From Brevirhabdus sp. (GTDB lineage: Bacteria; Pseudomonadota; Alphaproteobacteria; Rhodobacterales; Rhodobacteraceae), in the NCBI GenBank assembly GCA_024637315.1, contig JAGXFH010000019.1:1-64000 (forward strand): a stretch of DNA of 64,000 bases, written 5' to 3'. Both the position numbers and the translations under genes were made by a program. The notes beneath the pieces are model-generated. The model was not told the origin of the DNA, made no database searches, and saw only the letters and a program-made list of their open reading frames with translations. Below, piece after piece: positions 1 through 9,166 of this stretch (position 1 is the first letter of the stretch; each line of letters begins with the position of its first letter).

Positions 1-109
1 CAATAGTGGTGGAAATAGCGGCGGCGGCAATAGCGGCGGCGGCGGCGGCAATGGTGGCGGCGGCGGCAATAGCGGCGGCGGTAATGGTGGCGGAAACGGC
101 AACAAATAG
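1..109 (+). CDS. C-terminal tail of a truncated Gly/Asn/Ser-rich protein
   Basis: The window opens inside a reading frame (codons from base 2) that ends at the TAG at 107-109. All 35 visible residues are Gly, Asn or Ser apart from a final Lys, in repeats such as NSGGG and NGGG. Only this low-complexity tail is visible, so the function of the protein cannot be read. It ends 42 bp before a two-component regulator on the same strand and may be co-transcribed with it. Small periplasmic (for example PepSY) proteins often precede PhoPQ-like pairs in this group, but that is inference only. GGC-AAT-AGC units repeat at the DNA level, so the tract may vary in length between strains. Confidence 0.6.
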   Translation, partial: NSGGNSGGGNSGGGGGNGGGGGNSGGGNGGGNGNK

Positions 110-151
110 GTAATCAGGATCCGAACCTGATCAAAACTGGCACCGTTAAGC

Positions 152-811
152 ATGCGAATCCTGATAGCTGAAGACGAAACCGTTCTTTGCGAGCAGATAA
201 GACGCGTTCTTGCGTCCGAAGGCAGAGTCGTCGATGTGGCGAATGATGGCGAAGAGGCGGCCTTTCTGGGCGCGACTGAGCCCTACGACATGATCATCCT
301 GGATATCGGACTGCCCAAACGCGATGGAATTTCGATCCTGAAGGAATGGCGCAACCAGAACGTCGACACGCCGGTTCTAATCCTTACCGCCCGTGACGGC
401 TGGTCCGAACGGGTTGATGGTCTGGACGCCGGGGCCGATGATTACATGACCAAGCCGTTTCACATGCCCGAACTCTCTGCGCGGGTCAGAGCCATGCTGC
501 GTCGAAAGTCAGGCCGTGCCAACCCGCTTTTCCAGAAGGGGAAGATCGAGTTTGACCTTCGCAACGGCCGGGTCATGGAAAACGGATTTCCGATCGACCT
601 GACGTCGCAGGAAATCGCGGTTCTGACCTATCTGGTTCACAATACCGGACGGCTGGTTTCCCGCACCGAACTGTCAGAGCACATTTATGAATACGACGGC
701 GACAGGGACTCGAACACGATTGCCGTTTTCGTGACGCGGCTACGCAAGAAACTGGGCACGGATTTCATCCGGACGGTTCGCGGGCGCGGCTACGTGATCG
801 AAGAGACCTGA
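152..811 (+). CDS. OmpR/PhoP-family response regulator
   Basis: A 219-residue DNA-binding response regulator. Residues 1-115 form a receiver domain with the acidic pocket (E7, D8), the phospho-acceptor Asp51 in IILDIGLP, a conserved Thr in ILTA (79) and Lys101 in TKPF. Residues about 125-217 form an OmpR-type winged helix (LTSQEIAVLTYLV, ending in VRGRGYVI). Its stop codon overlaps the start of the histidine kinase (TGATG), so the two are translationally coupled and are almost certainly partners. The kinase resembles PhoQ, which places the pair in the PhoPQ/FeuPQ type. The signal sensed and the target genes cannot be read from the sequence. Confidence 0.93.
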   Translation: MRILIAEDETVLCEQIRRVLASEGRVVDVANDGEEAAFLGATEPYDMIILDIGLPKRDGISILKEWRNQNVDTPVLILTARDGWSERVDGLDAGADDYMTKPFHMPELSARVRAMLRRKSGRANPLFQKGKIEFDLRNGRVMENGFPIDLTSQEIAVLTYLVHNTGRLVSRTELSEHIYEYDGDRDSNTIAVFVTRLRKKLGTDFIRTVRGRGYVIEET

Positions 812-2190
812 TGCTCTCACTCCGTCGAAGGGCGATAGTCGGAGGGAGCGTCTGGGCGATTCTCAGTGTCATTATCGGTGTGGTTGCGCTCTATTCCTTC
901 TTCGACGCTCTCACCCAGCGGCGCTTCGATCAGGCTCTGGCAGAGCGCCACCTGCAAATCGTCATCGCCTTGAGCAACAGCGGCGCGGATGCGGAACTGA
1001 TGACGCAATTCATTAATGATCCGGCCTACGACCGACCCTATTCCGGGCGCTACTGGCAGGCGAGCGGTCCTGAGGGCGAGCTTCTGGCATCGAGGTCGCT
1101 CTTCGATTCGATGCTTGAACTGTCCGGGGAGGTGCTGACCGAAAGGGAATTCTGGACCGGCGCGGGACCAAACGGCTCCGTGCGCGGCGTTCGTCAGGCG
1201 GTAACTCTGGAGGACGGCTCTTCTTGGGTCGTACTCGTCGCCGAATCGCTTGCCGCGCTGATAGCAGAACGGGCCGCTATTCGACGAAGTCTGCTGTTGA
1301 CCTTCGGGCTTGTCGGCGTCCTTGGCGTCGCTGGAGCGATGCTTCAGACCCTCGTTGTGGTCAGGCCGCTGAAAAAGTTGCGCGAGGACGTGTCCCATCG
1401 TTGGGACTTGGAGACGGATATCGACCCCACCAACTATCCCGAGGAAGTTGCGCCCTTGGTCGCGGACATAAACACCTTGCTTGAACGAAACCGTGAGATC
1501 GTTGCGCGCGGGCGCCGCCAGGCCGCCGACATGGCCCATGCCCTGAAGACACCTTCGGCAATCCTTCGCAACGAACTCGAGACACTCAAGCGCAAGGATG
1601 TCGATGTATCGCAGGCTCAGGATGCGTTGGGCCGGATAGATGCGCAACTGCGGCGTTCCCTCGCCCGGATACGCGCGGCCAACAGTGGCGCCAGCATGCA
1701 GCGCCGGCACACCAATGTGGCGCGATCGGTCGAGCGTTTGGCGAAACTCTTTCGTGGTTTGCCCGACTTGCGCTCAAAGGAACTGGAAGTCGCGGTGCCT
1801 TCAAACGTGACGGTGCCGATCGATGGGCAAGACCTCGAGGAGGTTCTCGGGAACATCCTCGAAAACGCGTCACGCTGGTCGCGGAGCCTCGTCAGCGTTA
1901 CCTGTCGCATTATGAACGGCGTCGTCGAAATCCTCATCGAAGACGACGGTCCCGGGATTCCTGAATCCGACCGACATGAGGCACTGAGATCGGGTGGCAG
2001 GCTTGACACATCGGTACCCGGAACGGGGTTGGGGCTGGCCATTGCCGATGACCTGCTTCATGCGTATGGCGGCGAGATGAAGTTGCAGAAATCCGACAGA
2101 CTTGGCGGCCTGGGCGTTTCGATCCTGATCCCGAACAAGCTTGCGTCAGACCTGCGCGCTGACGGCGACTTGCCCCAGGCGCAATCCTGA
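811..2190 (+). CDS. PhoQ-like sensor histidine kinase
   Basis: A 459-residue inner-membrane sensor kinase. It has transmembrane segments at about 9-30 and 160-184 flanking a periplasmic sensor domain of about 130 residues. A HAMP-like linker (about 184-235) leads to a HisKA motif DMAHALKTP with phospho-acceptor His243. The HATPase domain follows, with an N-box (LGNILENAS), DDGPGIP, and GTGLGLAI near the C-terminus. The HxLKTP form of the H-box is typical of PhoQ-like kinases. It starts inside the stop codon of the response regulator and should phosphorylate it. The ligand is unknown. An acidic Mg2+/peptide-sensing patch as in enteric PhoQ is not evident. Confidence 0.92.
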   Translation: MLSLRRRAIVGGSVWAILSVIIGVVALYSFFDALTQRRFDQALAERHLQIVIALSNSGADAELMTQFINDPAYDRPYSGRYWQASGPEGELLASRSLFDSMLELSGEVLTEREFWTGAGPNGSVRGVRQAVTLEDGSSWVVLVAESLAALIAERAAIRRSLLLTFGLVGVLGVAGAMLQTLVVVRPLKKLREDVSHRWDLETDIDPTNYPEEVAPLVADINTLLERNREIVARGRRQAADMAHALKTPSAILRNELETLKRKDVDVSQAQDALGRIDAQLRRSLARIRAANSGASMQRRHTNVARSVERLAKLFRGLPDLRSKELEVAVPSNVTVPIDGQDLEEVLGNILENASRWSRSLVSVTCRIMNGVVEILIEDDGPGIPESDRHEALRSGGRLDTSVPGTGLGLAIADDLLHAYGGEMKLQKSDRLGGLGVSILIPNKLASDLRADGDLPQAQS

Positions 2191-2312
2191 CCCGCCGCAG
2201 AGCGCATGGCGACCGAAGTCCGCAATGCCCTTATTCCACGCCCCAATGCCCGTTGATCCGCAGCCAACGATGGCTGCCACCGTTCTGCACGGCTTTGCCC
2301 AAACGCAGGCCC

Positions 2313-5033
2313 TCAGGCCGACAGTGGTCGGCCGGATTTTTGGGGGGCAAGCCACCTCGGTCCAGCGACAACAAGCCATGCCTGGCCCAGTACAAGCGGC
2401 ACCAGACTGGCCACGGTCGCAAGGGCCAGCCCAGCCCGACCGGGATCGGGAAGGCCAAGAAGGTCTGACAGCCATGGCAGCCACAGCGCCGATCCGATCA
2501 AGCCGAGGCACAGCAATATTGCCGCCCAGACATATGGGTTGCGGGTGACCTCGTTCAGGAAAAGCCCTGAATCCGGGTCACGCAGGTTGAACACGTTCCA
2601 AAGCTGCGCCAGAGCGAGCGTCAGGAAGGCCACAGTGACCGCCGGCCCGCTGTCAAGGCCCAGCCAGTAAAGCGCAAGCGCGAAGGCTCCAAGCGTTGCG
2701 ACGGTGATCGCCGCGCCCAGAACGCCGATCAGAACCCATCGCGGTCGGTTCACGATCGCCTCTTCGGGATCGCGCGGTGGTTTGCTCATGATATTATCTT
2801 CCCCTGGCCCCAATCCAAGCGCGAAGGCAGGGAACACATCCGTGACGAGATTGAGGAACAGGATCTGCAAAGGCAGCAGCGGCGAGGGCAAGCCTGCACC
2901 GACTGCTAGGCCGACGACCAGCACCTCGCTGACATTGCAGGACATCAGATAGACCACGAACTTACGAATATTATCGAAGATCGCCCGGCCCTGACGCATC
3001 GCCGCGATGATCGTCGCAAAGGCATCGTCTTGCAAAACCATATGCGCCGCTTCCTGCGCGACCTGCGTGCCGCGTTGCCCCATGGCGATGCCGATATCCG
3101 CCTTCTTGAGCGCCGGTGCGTCATTGACTCCGTCGCCGGTCATCGCCACGACCTGACCGGCCTTCTGGTACAGCGCCACCAGCGTCAGTTTCGTTTCCGG
3201 CGCGACGCGCGCGAAGACATCTGCCGACAAGATACGATTGCGTTCCTCTTCGCCCAAGCTCGCGATGTCGAGACCGGCCAGCTCCTTGCCTTCGATCACG
3301 TTCAGATCACCGTCACCGAGTCCCGCCTCTCGCGCAATCGTTGCCGCCGTGTCGGCATGATCGCCGGTCAGCATGACCACCCTGACGCCGGCCGCGCGGC
3401 TGGCCTCGATCGCGGCCGGAACGTCCTCGCGCACCGGATCGAGCAGGCAGACGAGGCCTGCGAGTGTCAGCCCCTCGTAAGGCTCGGCATCGTCAGTCTT
3501 GGCGTGCTTCATCGCCAGCCCCAGAAGTCGCAAACCTTCCCGCGCGGAACTGGCGCTGCGCTCTTTCCATTCCGCTCGGGCATTGTCATCCATCTCGCGG
3601 ATACCTTCGGTCGACATGACGCTGCTGCAGACCTCGATCACCGCTTCGGGCGCCCCCTTGACTGCGAAGAGATAGTCATCCGCGTCGCGATGCACGGTGG
3701 CCATCATCTTGGCGTCGGTATCGAAAGCATGTTCACGGACTTCGGCGCGCTCGTCCAACAGGTCCGACCGCGCAAGGCCAGCGCTGCGGGCGATCGACAG
3801 AAGCGCGATTTCCATCGGGTCGCCGGCCCGCTCGTCCTTCGACCCGTCGCCCAGTTCAGCGTTGTTGCACAGCGCCCCGATCCGCAGCACCCAGCCGAGG
3901 CGGTCATCCGCAGCAGGATCAAGTGGCTTACTATCAGCCACAAAAGACCTTTCCTCGCCGTCGCTGTCGACCTCGACATCGACATCGGCCAGCAGGTAGC
4001 GCACTGCGGTCATATGGTTTTCGGTCAGCGTGCCGGTCTTGTCAGTCAGGATCACAGTGGTCGCGCCGAGCGTTTCCACCGAAGACAGCCGCGTGATCAG
4101 GGCGTTGCGCTGGCTCATCCGCCACATTCCACGCGCCAGACACAGCGTCGCGACAACCGGCAGGCCTTCAGGGACCGCCGCAACAGCCAGCGCGACACCC
4201 GTCTGCACCATCATAACCACGTCTTGCCCGCGCAGGATCCCGGCCCCGATCGTCAGCGCCGCAAGCCCCAGCGTCAGCCAGACCAGCCGGTGTCCAAGCC
4301 GGTCGAGCCTGCGTTCAAGAGGCGCGGCCTCCGCCTCTGCGCTTTGTGCGAGATCGCTTATCAGGCCGATCTCGGTTTGCATGCCGGTCGCCACGACCAG
4401 CCCCTCGCCAGCCCCTTGGGTAATGGCGGTTCCCTTGAACGCCATGCTGGACCGATCGCTCAGGGCCGCGTCCGGATCCGTCGCTTCGGTGGATTTGACC
4501 ACCGGAGCGGACTCTCCGGTGAGTACCGATTCGTCCACTTGCAGGTTAGAGGCTTCGGCCAGGCGCAGATCCGCCGTCACGATATCGCCGGCTTCAAGTA
4601 TCACCACGTCGCCGGGAACCAGTTCGTGGGCGTCGATCTTGCTTACTGCACCGCCACGCCGCACCCGGGTTTTCACCTCAGCGATCCGCATCAGCGACTC
4701 CATCGAGCGCGCTGCCCTGAGTTCGGTTAAAAAACCGATGGCGCCGTTAATCACCAGAACCACGCCAATCGCCATGCCTTCAGCGATATCGCCCAGAGCG
4801 AAGGACAGCAGCATGGCACCGGCCAGCAGCCAGACGATGACGCTGTCGAACTGATGCGTCAGGATCGTCAGGACGCTTTTCTGTTTCTGGCGACGCAGCC
4901 GGTTTGGCCCGAACGATTCGAGCCGCGCCCGCGCTTCGGACCCATCGAGACCCTGTGCCGGATCTGTTTCCAATCGGCTGGCAACCTCCTTAACGGAGGC
5001 GGCGAACGGGTTTTCAGGCGAAGGTTTGGGCAC
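2313..5033 (-). CDS. Cation-transporting P-type ATPase, P2A (Ca2+-type)
   Basis: A 906-residue P-type ATPase. In order: an N-terminal cation-ATPase domain (about 5-70), a membrane pair (about 57-105), the actuator loop with TGES (172-175), the TM4 ion-site motif PEGLP (288-292), the phosphorylation motif DKTGTLT with Asp331, a nucleotide-binding domain (about 340-560), MLTGDHADTA, the hinge MTGDGVNDAP, TM6 NLVTD, and a six-helix C-terminal membrane region. PEGLP plus NLVTD points to Ca2+/Mn2+ pumps of the SERCA/PacL type rather than heavy-metal or K+ pumps. The start is GTG (an overlapping ATG is out of frame). An FnrL-like site lies 87 bp upstream, suggesting low-oxygen control. The true ion is inferred. 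Confidence 0.88.
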   Translation of the reverse strand: MPKPSPENPFAASVKEVASRLETDPAQGLDGSEARARLESFGPNRLRRQKQKSVLTILTHQFDSVIVWLLAGAMLLSFALGDIAEGMAIGVVLVINGAIGFLTELRAARSMESLMRIAEVKTRVRRGGAVSKIDAHELVPGDVVILEAGDIVTADLRLAEASNLQVDESVLTGESAPVVKSTEATDPDAALSDRSSMAFKGTAITQGAGEGLVVATGMQTEIGLISDLAQSAEAEAAPLERRLDRLGHRLVWLTLGLAALTIGAGILRGQDVVMMVQTGVALAVAAVPEGLPVVATLCLARGMWRMSQRNALITRLSSVETLGATTVILTDKTGTLTENHMTAVRYLLADVDVEVDSDGEERSFVADSKPLDPAADDRLGWVLRIGALCNNAELGDGSKDERAGDPMEIALLSIARSAGLARSDLLDERAEVREHAFDTDAKMMATVHRDADDYLFAVKGAPEAVIEVCSSVMSTEGIREMDDNARAEWKERSASSAREGLRLLGLAMKHAKTDDAEPYEGLTLAGLVCLLDPVREDVPAAIEASRAAGVRVVMLTGDHADTAATIAREAGLGDGDLNVIEGKELAGLDIASLGEEERNRILSADVFARVAPETKLTLVALYQKAGQVVAMTGDGVNDAPALKKADIGIAMGQRGTQVAQEAAHMVLQDDAFATIIAAMRQGRAIFDNIRKFVVYLMSCNVSEVLVVGLAVGAGLPSPLLPLQILFLNLVTDVFPAFALGLGPGEDNIMSKPPRDPEEAIVNRPRWVLIGVLGAAITVATLGAFALALYWLGLDSGPAVTVAFLTLALAQLWNVFNLRDPDSGLFLNEVTRNPYVWAAILLCLGLIGSALWLPWLSDLLGLPDPGRAGLALATVASLVPLVLGQAWLVVAGPRWLAPQKSGRPLSA
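2316..2342 (+). terminator. Intrinsic terminator of the two-component operon, inside the 3' end of the P-type ATPase gene
   Basis: A perfect 7-bp stem (GGCCGAC / GTCGGCC) with an AGTG loop is followed by GGATTTTTGG on the plus strand. It lies immediately beyond the ATPase stop codon (2313-2315), within the last codons of that oppositely oriented gene. The T-run direction suits transcripts arriving from the histidine kinase. Confidence 0.65.
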
Positions 5034-5438
5034 ATGCTTTCCAATGTCACGAAAGGTTGGGGCAATGCGGCAGGTCGCATCCTTGGTATGAGGAATGGCG
5101 GCCCGTGTCCAACCTGGCTTTGACCCTGATCAAACTGCGAGTCGCCGCTGGCGCATGGGATCATGACGCTCGCCGGAACGACAATCGGAAGTTCAGGTCA
5201 TGACGGGTGATGCGCCCTCGCCCGTAGCGCCCTGCCCCTGGCCCGGGCACCGATCGGATGCACCGGTCCGTGTGCTGGCCGCAATGCGGCTTGTGTCGTC
5301 ATGCGGCCCGGCGACACGGCCGTCGCACACCATCGGCGTCGTGATCCCAGAGCACGGCGTTCCAGAGCATCATTCCTGCCCGGTCGAGTCGTTCTCGACT
5401 TCGCGAAGCATCGCGTTTCTGCCGCGCGGCAGAAATTG
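5034..5438. other. 405-bp intergenic region ahead of the P-type ATPase
   Basis: This gap separates the ATPase start from the end of the MttB gene on the same (minus) strand. It holds the FnrL-like palindrome at 5120-5133 and probably the ATPase promoter. Short open frames here are overlapping and have no good start signals, so I call no gene. No clear rho-independent terminator follows the MttB gene. Confidence 0.5.
5120..5133 (-). promoter_or_regulatory. Candidate FnrL (FNR/CRP-type) binding site
   Basis: TTGACCCTGATCAA matches the FNR consensus TTGAY-N4-RTCAA with symmetric half-sites. It lies 87 bp upstream of the ATPase GTG start, a plausible distance for an activator site near position -41.5 of a promoter. 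Not tested. Confidence 0.55.
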
Positions 5439-6983
5439 TCAGAGGAACGCGTCCGGCTCGCTGGCCTTGCGGCGCGCGACGTAGTCCTTCAGCGCCTCGG
5501 TAACGGCGATATCCTGTGCCGGCGCCTGATAGTCGCCCAGCAACTTCTTGACGCGCGCGGTTGCCAGGGTCTGGCTGTCGCGAGCACCTTCCTCGTCCCA
5601 GGTCTCGAACGGCTTGTAGTCGAACACCTCCGAGCGCCAGAACGCCTGCTTGAAATTGGCCTGTGTGTGTTCGCAGCCAAGGTAGTGGCCGCCGGGGCCG
5701 ACCTCGCGGATCGCATCCATTCCCTGCCCGTTCTCGGACATGTCGATGCCCCGGGCCAGATGGTGCAGAACGCCAAGTTGGTCGGCATCGAGAACAAACT
5801 TTTCGTAGGAACTGACCAGCCCGCCTTCCAGCCAGCCGCAGGCATGAAGCATGAAGTTGACGCCCGACAGCAAGGCCGTGTTCAGCGTGTTGGCGGTCTC
5901 GTAGGCGGCCTGAGCATCGGGCAGTTTCGAGCCGCAGAACGAGCCGCCCGACCTGTAGGGCAGGTTCAGCCTCCGCGCCAGTTGCCCCGCGCCAAGCGTG
6001 ATCTGCGCCGCTTCCGGTGTGCCAAAGGTCGGGGCGCCCGAGTTCATGTCGATCGAGGTCACGAAGGCGCCGAAGATCACCGGCGCGCCCTTGCGGATGA
6101 GTTGGCTGTAGGCGACGCCCGCCAGAACCTCGGCCAGCACCTGCGCCAGCGTGCCTGCGACCGTTACCGGCGCCATGGCGCCACCAACGATGAACGGGCT
6201 GATGATCGCGGCCTGATTCGCCTTGGCGTAAACCTCGAGCGCGCCCATCATCACGCCGTCGAAGGTCAGCGGCGAGTTGATGTTGATCAGCGAGGTCATG
6301 ACCGTGTTCTGGTCGACAAACTCGTCCCCGAACAGGATCTTGGACATCTCGACCGAATCCGCCGCGCGGCTGGGCTCGGTGACAGAGCCCATATAGGGTT
6401 TGTCGCTCAGCGTCATATGCGCCAGCAGCATATCGAGATGCCGCTTGTTCACCGCCACATCGGTGGGTTCGCACACGGTGCCGCCGGAATGGTGGACCCA
6501 TTTCGACATGTAGCCGAGTTTCACGAAATTGTGGAAATCGGCGATCGTGGCATAGCGACGGCCGCCTTCGGCATCGCGTACGAAGGGCGGGCCGTAAACC
6601 GGGGCCAACACCAGGTTCCTGCCGCCGATCTCGACATTGCGCTCGGGGTTGCGGGCGTGCTGAGTGAAACTTGAGGGCGCGGTAGCGCAAAGCTTGCGGG
6701 CCAGACCGCGCGGGATATGCACCCGCTCGCCCTGAACATCTGCCCCGGCTTCGCGCCATCGTTCCAGCGCTTCGGGATTTTCGACGAAATTGACGCCGAC
6801 TTCCTCCAGGATCGTTTCGGCATTGGCCTCGATGATCTCGAGCGCCTCGTCGTTCAGGATCTCGAGGTTCGGGATATTGCGGCTGATGTACTTCGCCGCC
6901 TCGATCCGCACCGAGGTGCGTTCCGCCCGCCGGGCCGCCCCGCCCCCACCGCGCGCTCGTCGCGTCGTTTCCGCTTCAGCCAT
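5439..6983 (-). CDS. Trimethylamine methyltransferase family protein (MttB-like, non-pyrrolysine)
   Basis: A 514-residue MttB-superfamily protein, close to the family length of about 500. Members transfer a methyl group from a quaternary or tertiary amine to a corrinoid protein. The frame is continuous with no internal amber codon, so it lacks the pyrrolysine of true archaeal-type MttB. It belongs with homologues such as glycine betaine methyltransferases, whose substrates differ. Start: ATG at 6983, preceded by GGAG at good spacing. A GTG three codons upstream is less likely. The N-terminus is Arg/Gly-rich (ARGGGGAARR). No corrinoid protein or activase gene is adjacent, so substrate and partner are unknown. 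Confidence 0.85.
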   Translation of the reverse strand: MAEAETTRRARGGGGAARRAERTSVRIEAAKYISRNIPNLEILNDEALEIIEANAETILEEVGVNFVENPEALERWREAGADVQGERVHIPRGLARKLCATAPSSFTQHARNPERNVEIGGRNLVLAPVYGPPFVRDAEGGRRYATIADFHNFVKLGYMSKWVHHSGGTVCEPTDVAVNKRHLDMLLAHMTLSDKPYMGSVTEPSRAADSVEMSKILFGDEFVDQNTVMTSLININSPLTFDGVMMGALEVYAKANQAAIISPFIVGGAMAPVTVAGTLAQVLAEVLAGVAYSQLIRKGAPVIFGAFVTSIDMNSGAPTFGTPEAAQITLGAGQLARRLNLPYRSGGSFCGSKLPDAQAAYETANTLNTALLSGVNFMLHACGWLEGGLVSSYEKFVLDADQLGVLHHLARGIDMSENGQGMDAIREVGPGGHYLGCEHTQANFKQAFWRSEVFDYKPFETWDEEGARDSQTLATARVKKLLGDYQAPAQDIAVTEALKDYVARRKASEPDAFL

Positions 6984-7146
6984 GACACACACTCCGAAAG
7001 GTATCTCTGTTCATCCGGGTTTAACGGCAATTCACGCGCTCCAATGACCGGATTCCGGCCTTTGCGGGGGGAAAGCGACATCCTGATGCGGTGACGCCAT
7101 CCGGCCCTCTTGCGCGGATCACGGCTTGCCCCTATTCCCGCTTGGC

Positions 7147-8703
7147 ATGAGCATACATGAACGCCTACTCATCATAGACTTCGGCAGCCAGGTTACGCAG
7201 CTGATCGCGCGGCGCTTGCGCGAGTTGAACGTCTATTGCGAAATTCACCCCTTCCAGAAGGTAACCGATGAGTTTCTCGGGGACTTCCGCCCCAAGGCCA
7301 TCATTCTGTCTGGCGGACCGGCATCGGTGATCGACAAGGACTCGCCCCGCCCGCCCGAAAGCGTCTTCGCCCTCGGCGTTCCGGTGCTTGGTATCTGCTA
7401 TGGCCAGCAGGTGATGATGCAGATGCTGGGCGGCAAGGTCGAGCGCGGCGATGGCACCGCCGAATTCGGTCGCGCCTATGTATCGCCTGCCGAAGATCGC
7501 ATCAACCTGCTGACCGGCTGGTTCCTTGAAGCGCGCGAACAGGTCTGGATGAGTCACGGCGATCATGTCTCGGCGATTGCGCCCGGCTTCAAGGTGTACG
7601 GCACCTCGCCGAACGCGCCCTTCGCGATCGCTGCCGATCTCGACCGGCATTTCTACGCGGTGCAGTTCCACCCCGAAGTGCACCACACCCCGAACGGCAA
7701 AACGCTTTACGAGAATTTCGTGAAGCTCGCGGGCTTCACGGGCGACTGGACCATGGAGGCGTATCGCGACGAGGCGATCCGCAAGATCCGCGAACAGGTC
7801 GGGGATGCCAAGGTGATCTGCGGGCTGTCGGGCGGCGTCGATTCTTCCGTTGCGGCGGTGCTGATCCACGAGGCGATCGGCGACCAGCTGACCTGCGTCT
7901 TCGTCGATCACGGGCTGCTGCGCCTCAACGAAGCGCGCGAAGTCGTGGCGATGTTTCGCGACCACTACCACATTCCGCTGATCCATGCCGACGAAAGCGA
8001 ATTGTTTCTGGGAGAGTTGGACGGCGTTTCCGATCCGGAAACAAAGCGCAAGATCATCGGGCGGCTGTTCATCGACGTGTTCCAGAAACACGCGACCGAA
8101 GTGGGCGGCGCGAAGTTTCTGGCGCAGGGCACGCTTTACCCGGATGTGATCGAGTCGGTCAGCTTCTCGGGCGGCCCCTCGGTCACCATCAAGTCGCACC
8201 ACAATGTTGGCGGACTGCCGGAAAAGATGGGGCTGAAACTGGTCGAACCGCTGCGCGAGCTGTTCAAGGACGAGGTACGCGCGCTGGGACATGAACTTGG
8301 CCTGCCCGCCAGCTTCATCGGCCGCCATCCCTTCCCCGGCCCCGGCCTTGCGATCCGTTGCCCCGGCGAGATCACCCGCGAAAAGCTGGAGATACTCCGC
8401 AAGGCCGATGCGATCTATATCGACCAGATCCGCCGTCATGGGCTTTATGACGAGATCTGGCAGGCCTTCGTCGCGATCCTGCCGGTCCGGACCGTCGGTG
8501 TGATGGGCGACGGGCGCACATATGATTTGGCCTGTGCGCTGCGCGCAGTGACCTCGGTCGACGGGATGACCGCCGACTATTATCCCTTCAGCCACGAGTT
8601 TCTGGGCGAAACCGCGACCCGGATCATCAACGAGGTCAAGGGGATCAACCGGGTGACCTATGACGTGACCTCGAAGCCGCCCGGCACCATCGAGTGGGAA
8701 TAG
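7147..8703 (+). CDS. guaA: GMP synthase (glutamine-hydrolysing)
   Basis: A 518-residue bifunctional enzyme that converts XMP to GMP using ATP and glutamine. The class I amidotransferase domain (1-200) has the nucleophile Cys84 in GICYGQQ and the His-Glu pair in FHPEVHH. The ATP pyrophosphatase domain has the P-loop SGGVDSS. The C-terminal dimerisation domain ends in the family signature KPPGTIEWE. Length and architecture are standard. I chose ATG 7147 (MSIHERLL). A TTG seven codons upstream keeps the frame open but adds residues not expected in the family. A small ABM-fold gene follows after 4 bp. Confidence 0.97.
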   Translation: MSIHERLLIIDFGSQVTQLIARRLRELNVYCEIHPFQKVTDEFLGDFRPKAIILSGGPASVIDKDSPRPPESVFALGVPVLGICYGQQVMMQMLGGKVERGDGTAEFGRAYVSPAEDRINLLTGWFLEAREQVWMSHGDHVSAIAPGFKVYGTSPNAPFAIAADLDRHFYAVQFHPEVHHTPNGKTLYENFVKLAGFTGDWTMEAYRDEAIRKIREQVGDAKVICGLSGGVDSSVAAVLIHEAIGDQLTCVFVDHGLLRLNEAREVVAMFRDHYHIPLIHADESELFLGELDGVSDPETKRKIIGRLFIDVFQKHATEVGGAKFLAQGTLYPDVIESVSFSGGPSVTIKSHHNVGGLPEKMGLKLVEPLRELFKDEVRALGHELGLPASFIGRHPFPGPGLAIRCPGEITREKLEILRKADAIYIDQIRRHGLYDEIWQAFVAILPVRTVGVMGDGRTYDLACALRAVTSVDGMTADYYPFSHEFLGETATRIINEVKGINRVTYDVTSKPPGTIEWE

Positions 8704-8707
8704 GGCA

Positions 8708-8995
8708 ATGCCACGCGTCCATGTGACGGGTTTCCTGATCTGCCGGACGCTGGAAGAAAGCGACCGCGTCGCCGCCCTTTTGCCCGAGCATATCCGCCTG
8801 ACCCGCGCTGAAGTCGGCTGCATCAGCTTCGAGGTCTTGCGGTCCGCCGCCGACCCTTGCCGCTTCGCGGTGCGCGAAACCTTCCGCTCGCCCGAGGATT
8901 TCGACGCGCATCAGGTTCGCACCCGAGCCAGCGACTGGTGGACCGCGACACAGCATATCCCGCGCGAGTTCAAGATCACCGAATTGGACCGATAA
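8708..8995 (+). CDS. Antibiotic biosynthesis monooxygenase-type small protein
   Basis: A 95-residue single-domain protein resembling the dimeric ferredoxin-like ABM/quinol monooxygenase family. It has a beta-alpha-beta start (VHVTGFLICRTLEESDRV), the EVGCISFEVLRS motif and the FRVRETF-like FAVRETFRSPEDFDAH segment, followed by a late WW pair. ABM proteins oxidise quinols or aromatic compounds without cofactors, or act as small heme or aldehyde-handling proteins. The substrate here is unknown. It begins 4 bp after guaA, with AGGG upstream, and is likely co-transcribed with it. That linkage says little about its job. Confidence 0.75.
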   Translation: MPRVHVTGFLICRTLEESDRVAALLPEHIRLTRAEVGCISFEVLRSAADPCRFAVRETFRSPEDFDAHQVRTRASDWWTATQHIPREFKITELDR

Positions 8996-9089
8996 GCCGC
9001 CCCTTCCCGGCGCAGGTGGGCGCCTTCATCGCCTGCACCGCGAACCCGAGTCTTGGGCAGATGGTTGTTTCTTCGTCCGCTCGTCTTGC

Positions 9090-9109
9090 AAATATCGCCT
9101 CCGGAGGCG
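9090..9109. repeat. Divergent copy of the ATATCCCCGCC intergenic motif, with a 14-bp palindrome
   Basis: AAATATCGCC followed by TCCGGAGGCG resembles the near-identical motifs at 34718 and 40304. In this copy CGCCTCCGGAGGCG (9096-9109) is a perfect palindrome. It lies upstream of the preferred start of the following transporter gene. Confidence 0.4.
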
Positions 9110-9166
9110 AGAAACGACGATCTTTCAAGTAAGGTTCGTAGCTTTGGCGGGGATGGTTTCGAGACA

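Noticed and set aside
126..139. A second FNR-like site before the response regulator
   Set aside because: Only one half-site (ATCAA) matches; the other reads CCGAA, so symmetry fails.
3030..4730. A 566-codon plus-strand frame opposite the P-type ATPase
   Set aside because: It is an antisense shadow. The ATPase on the minus strand has every family motif in order.
5439..6983. Pyrrolysine (amber read-through) in the MttB gene
   Set aside because: The frame is full length without any internal TAG, so no read-through is needed.
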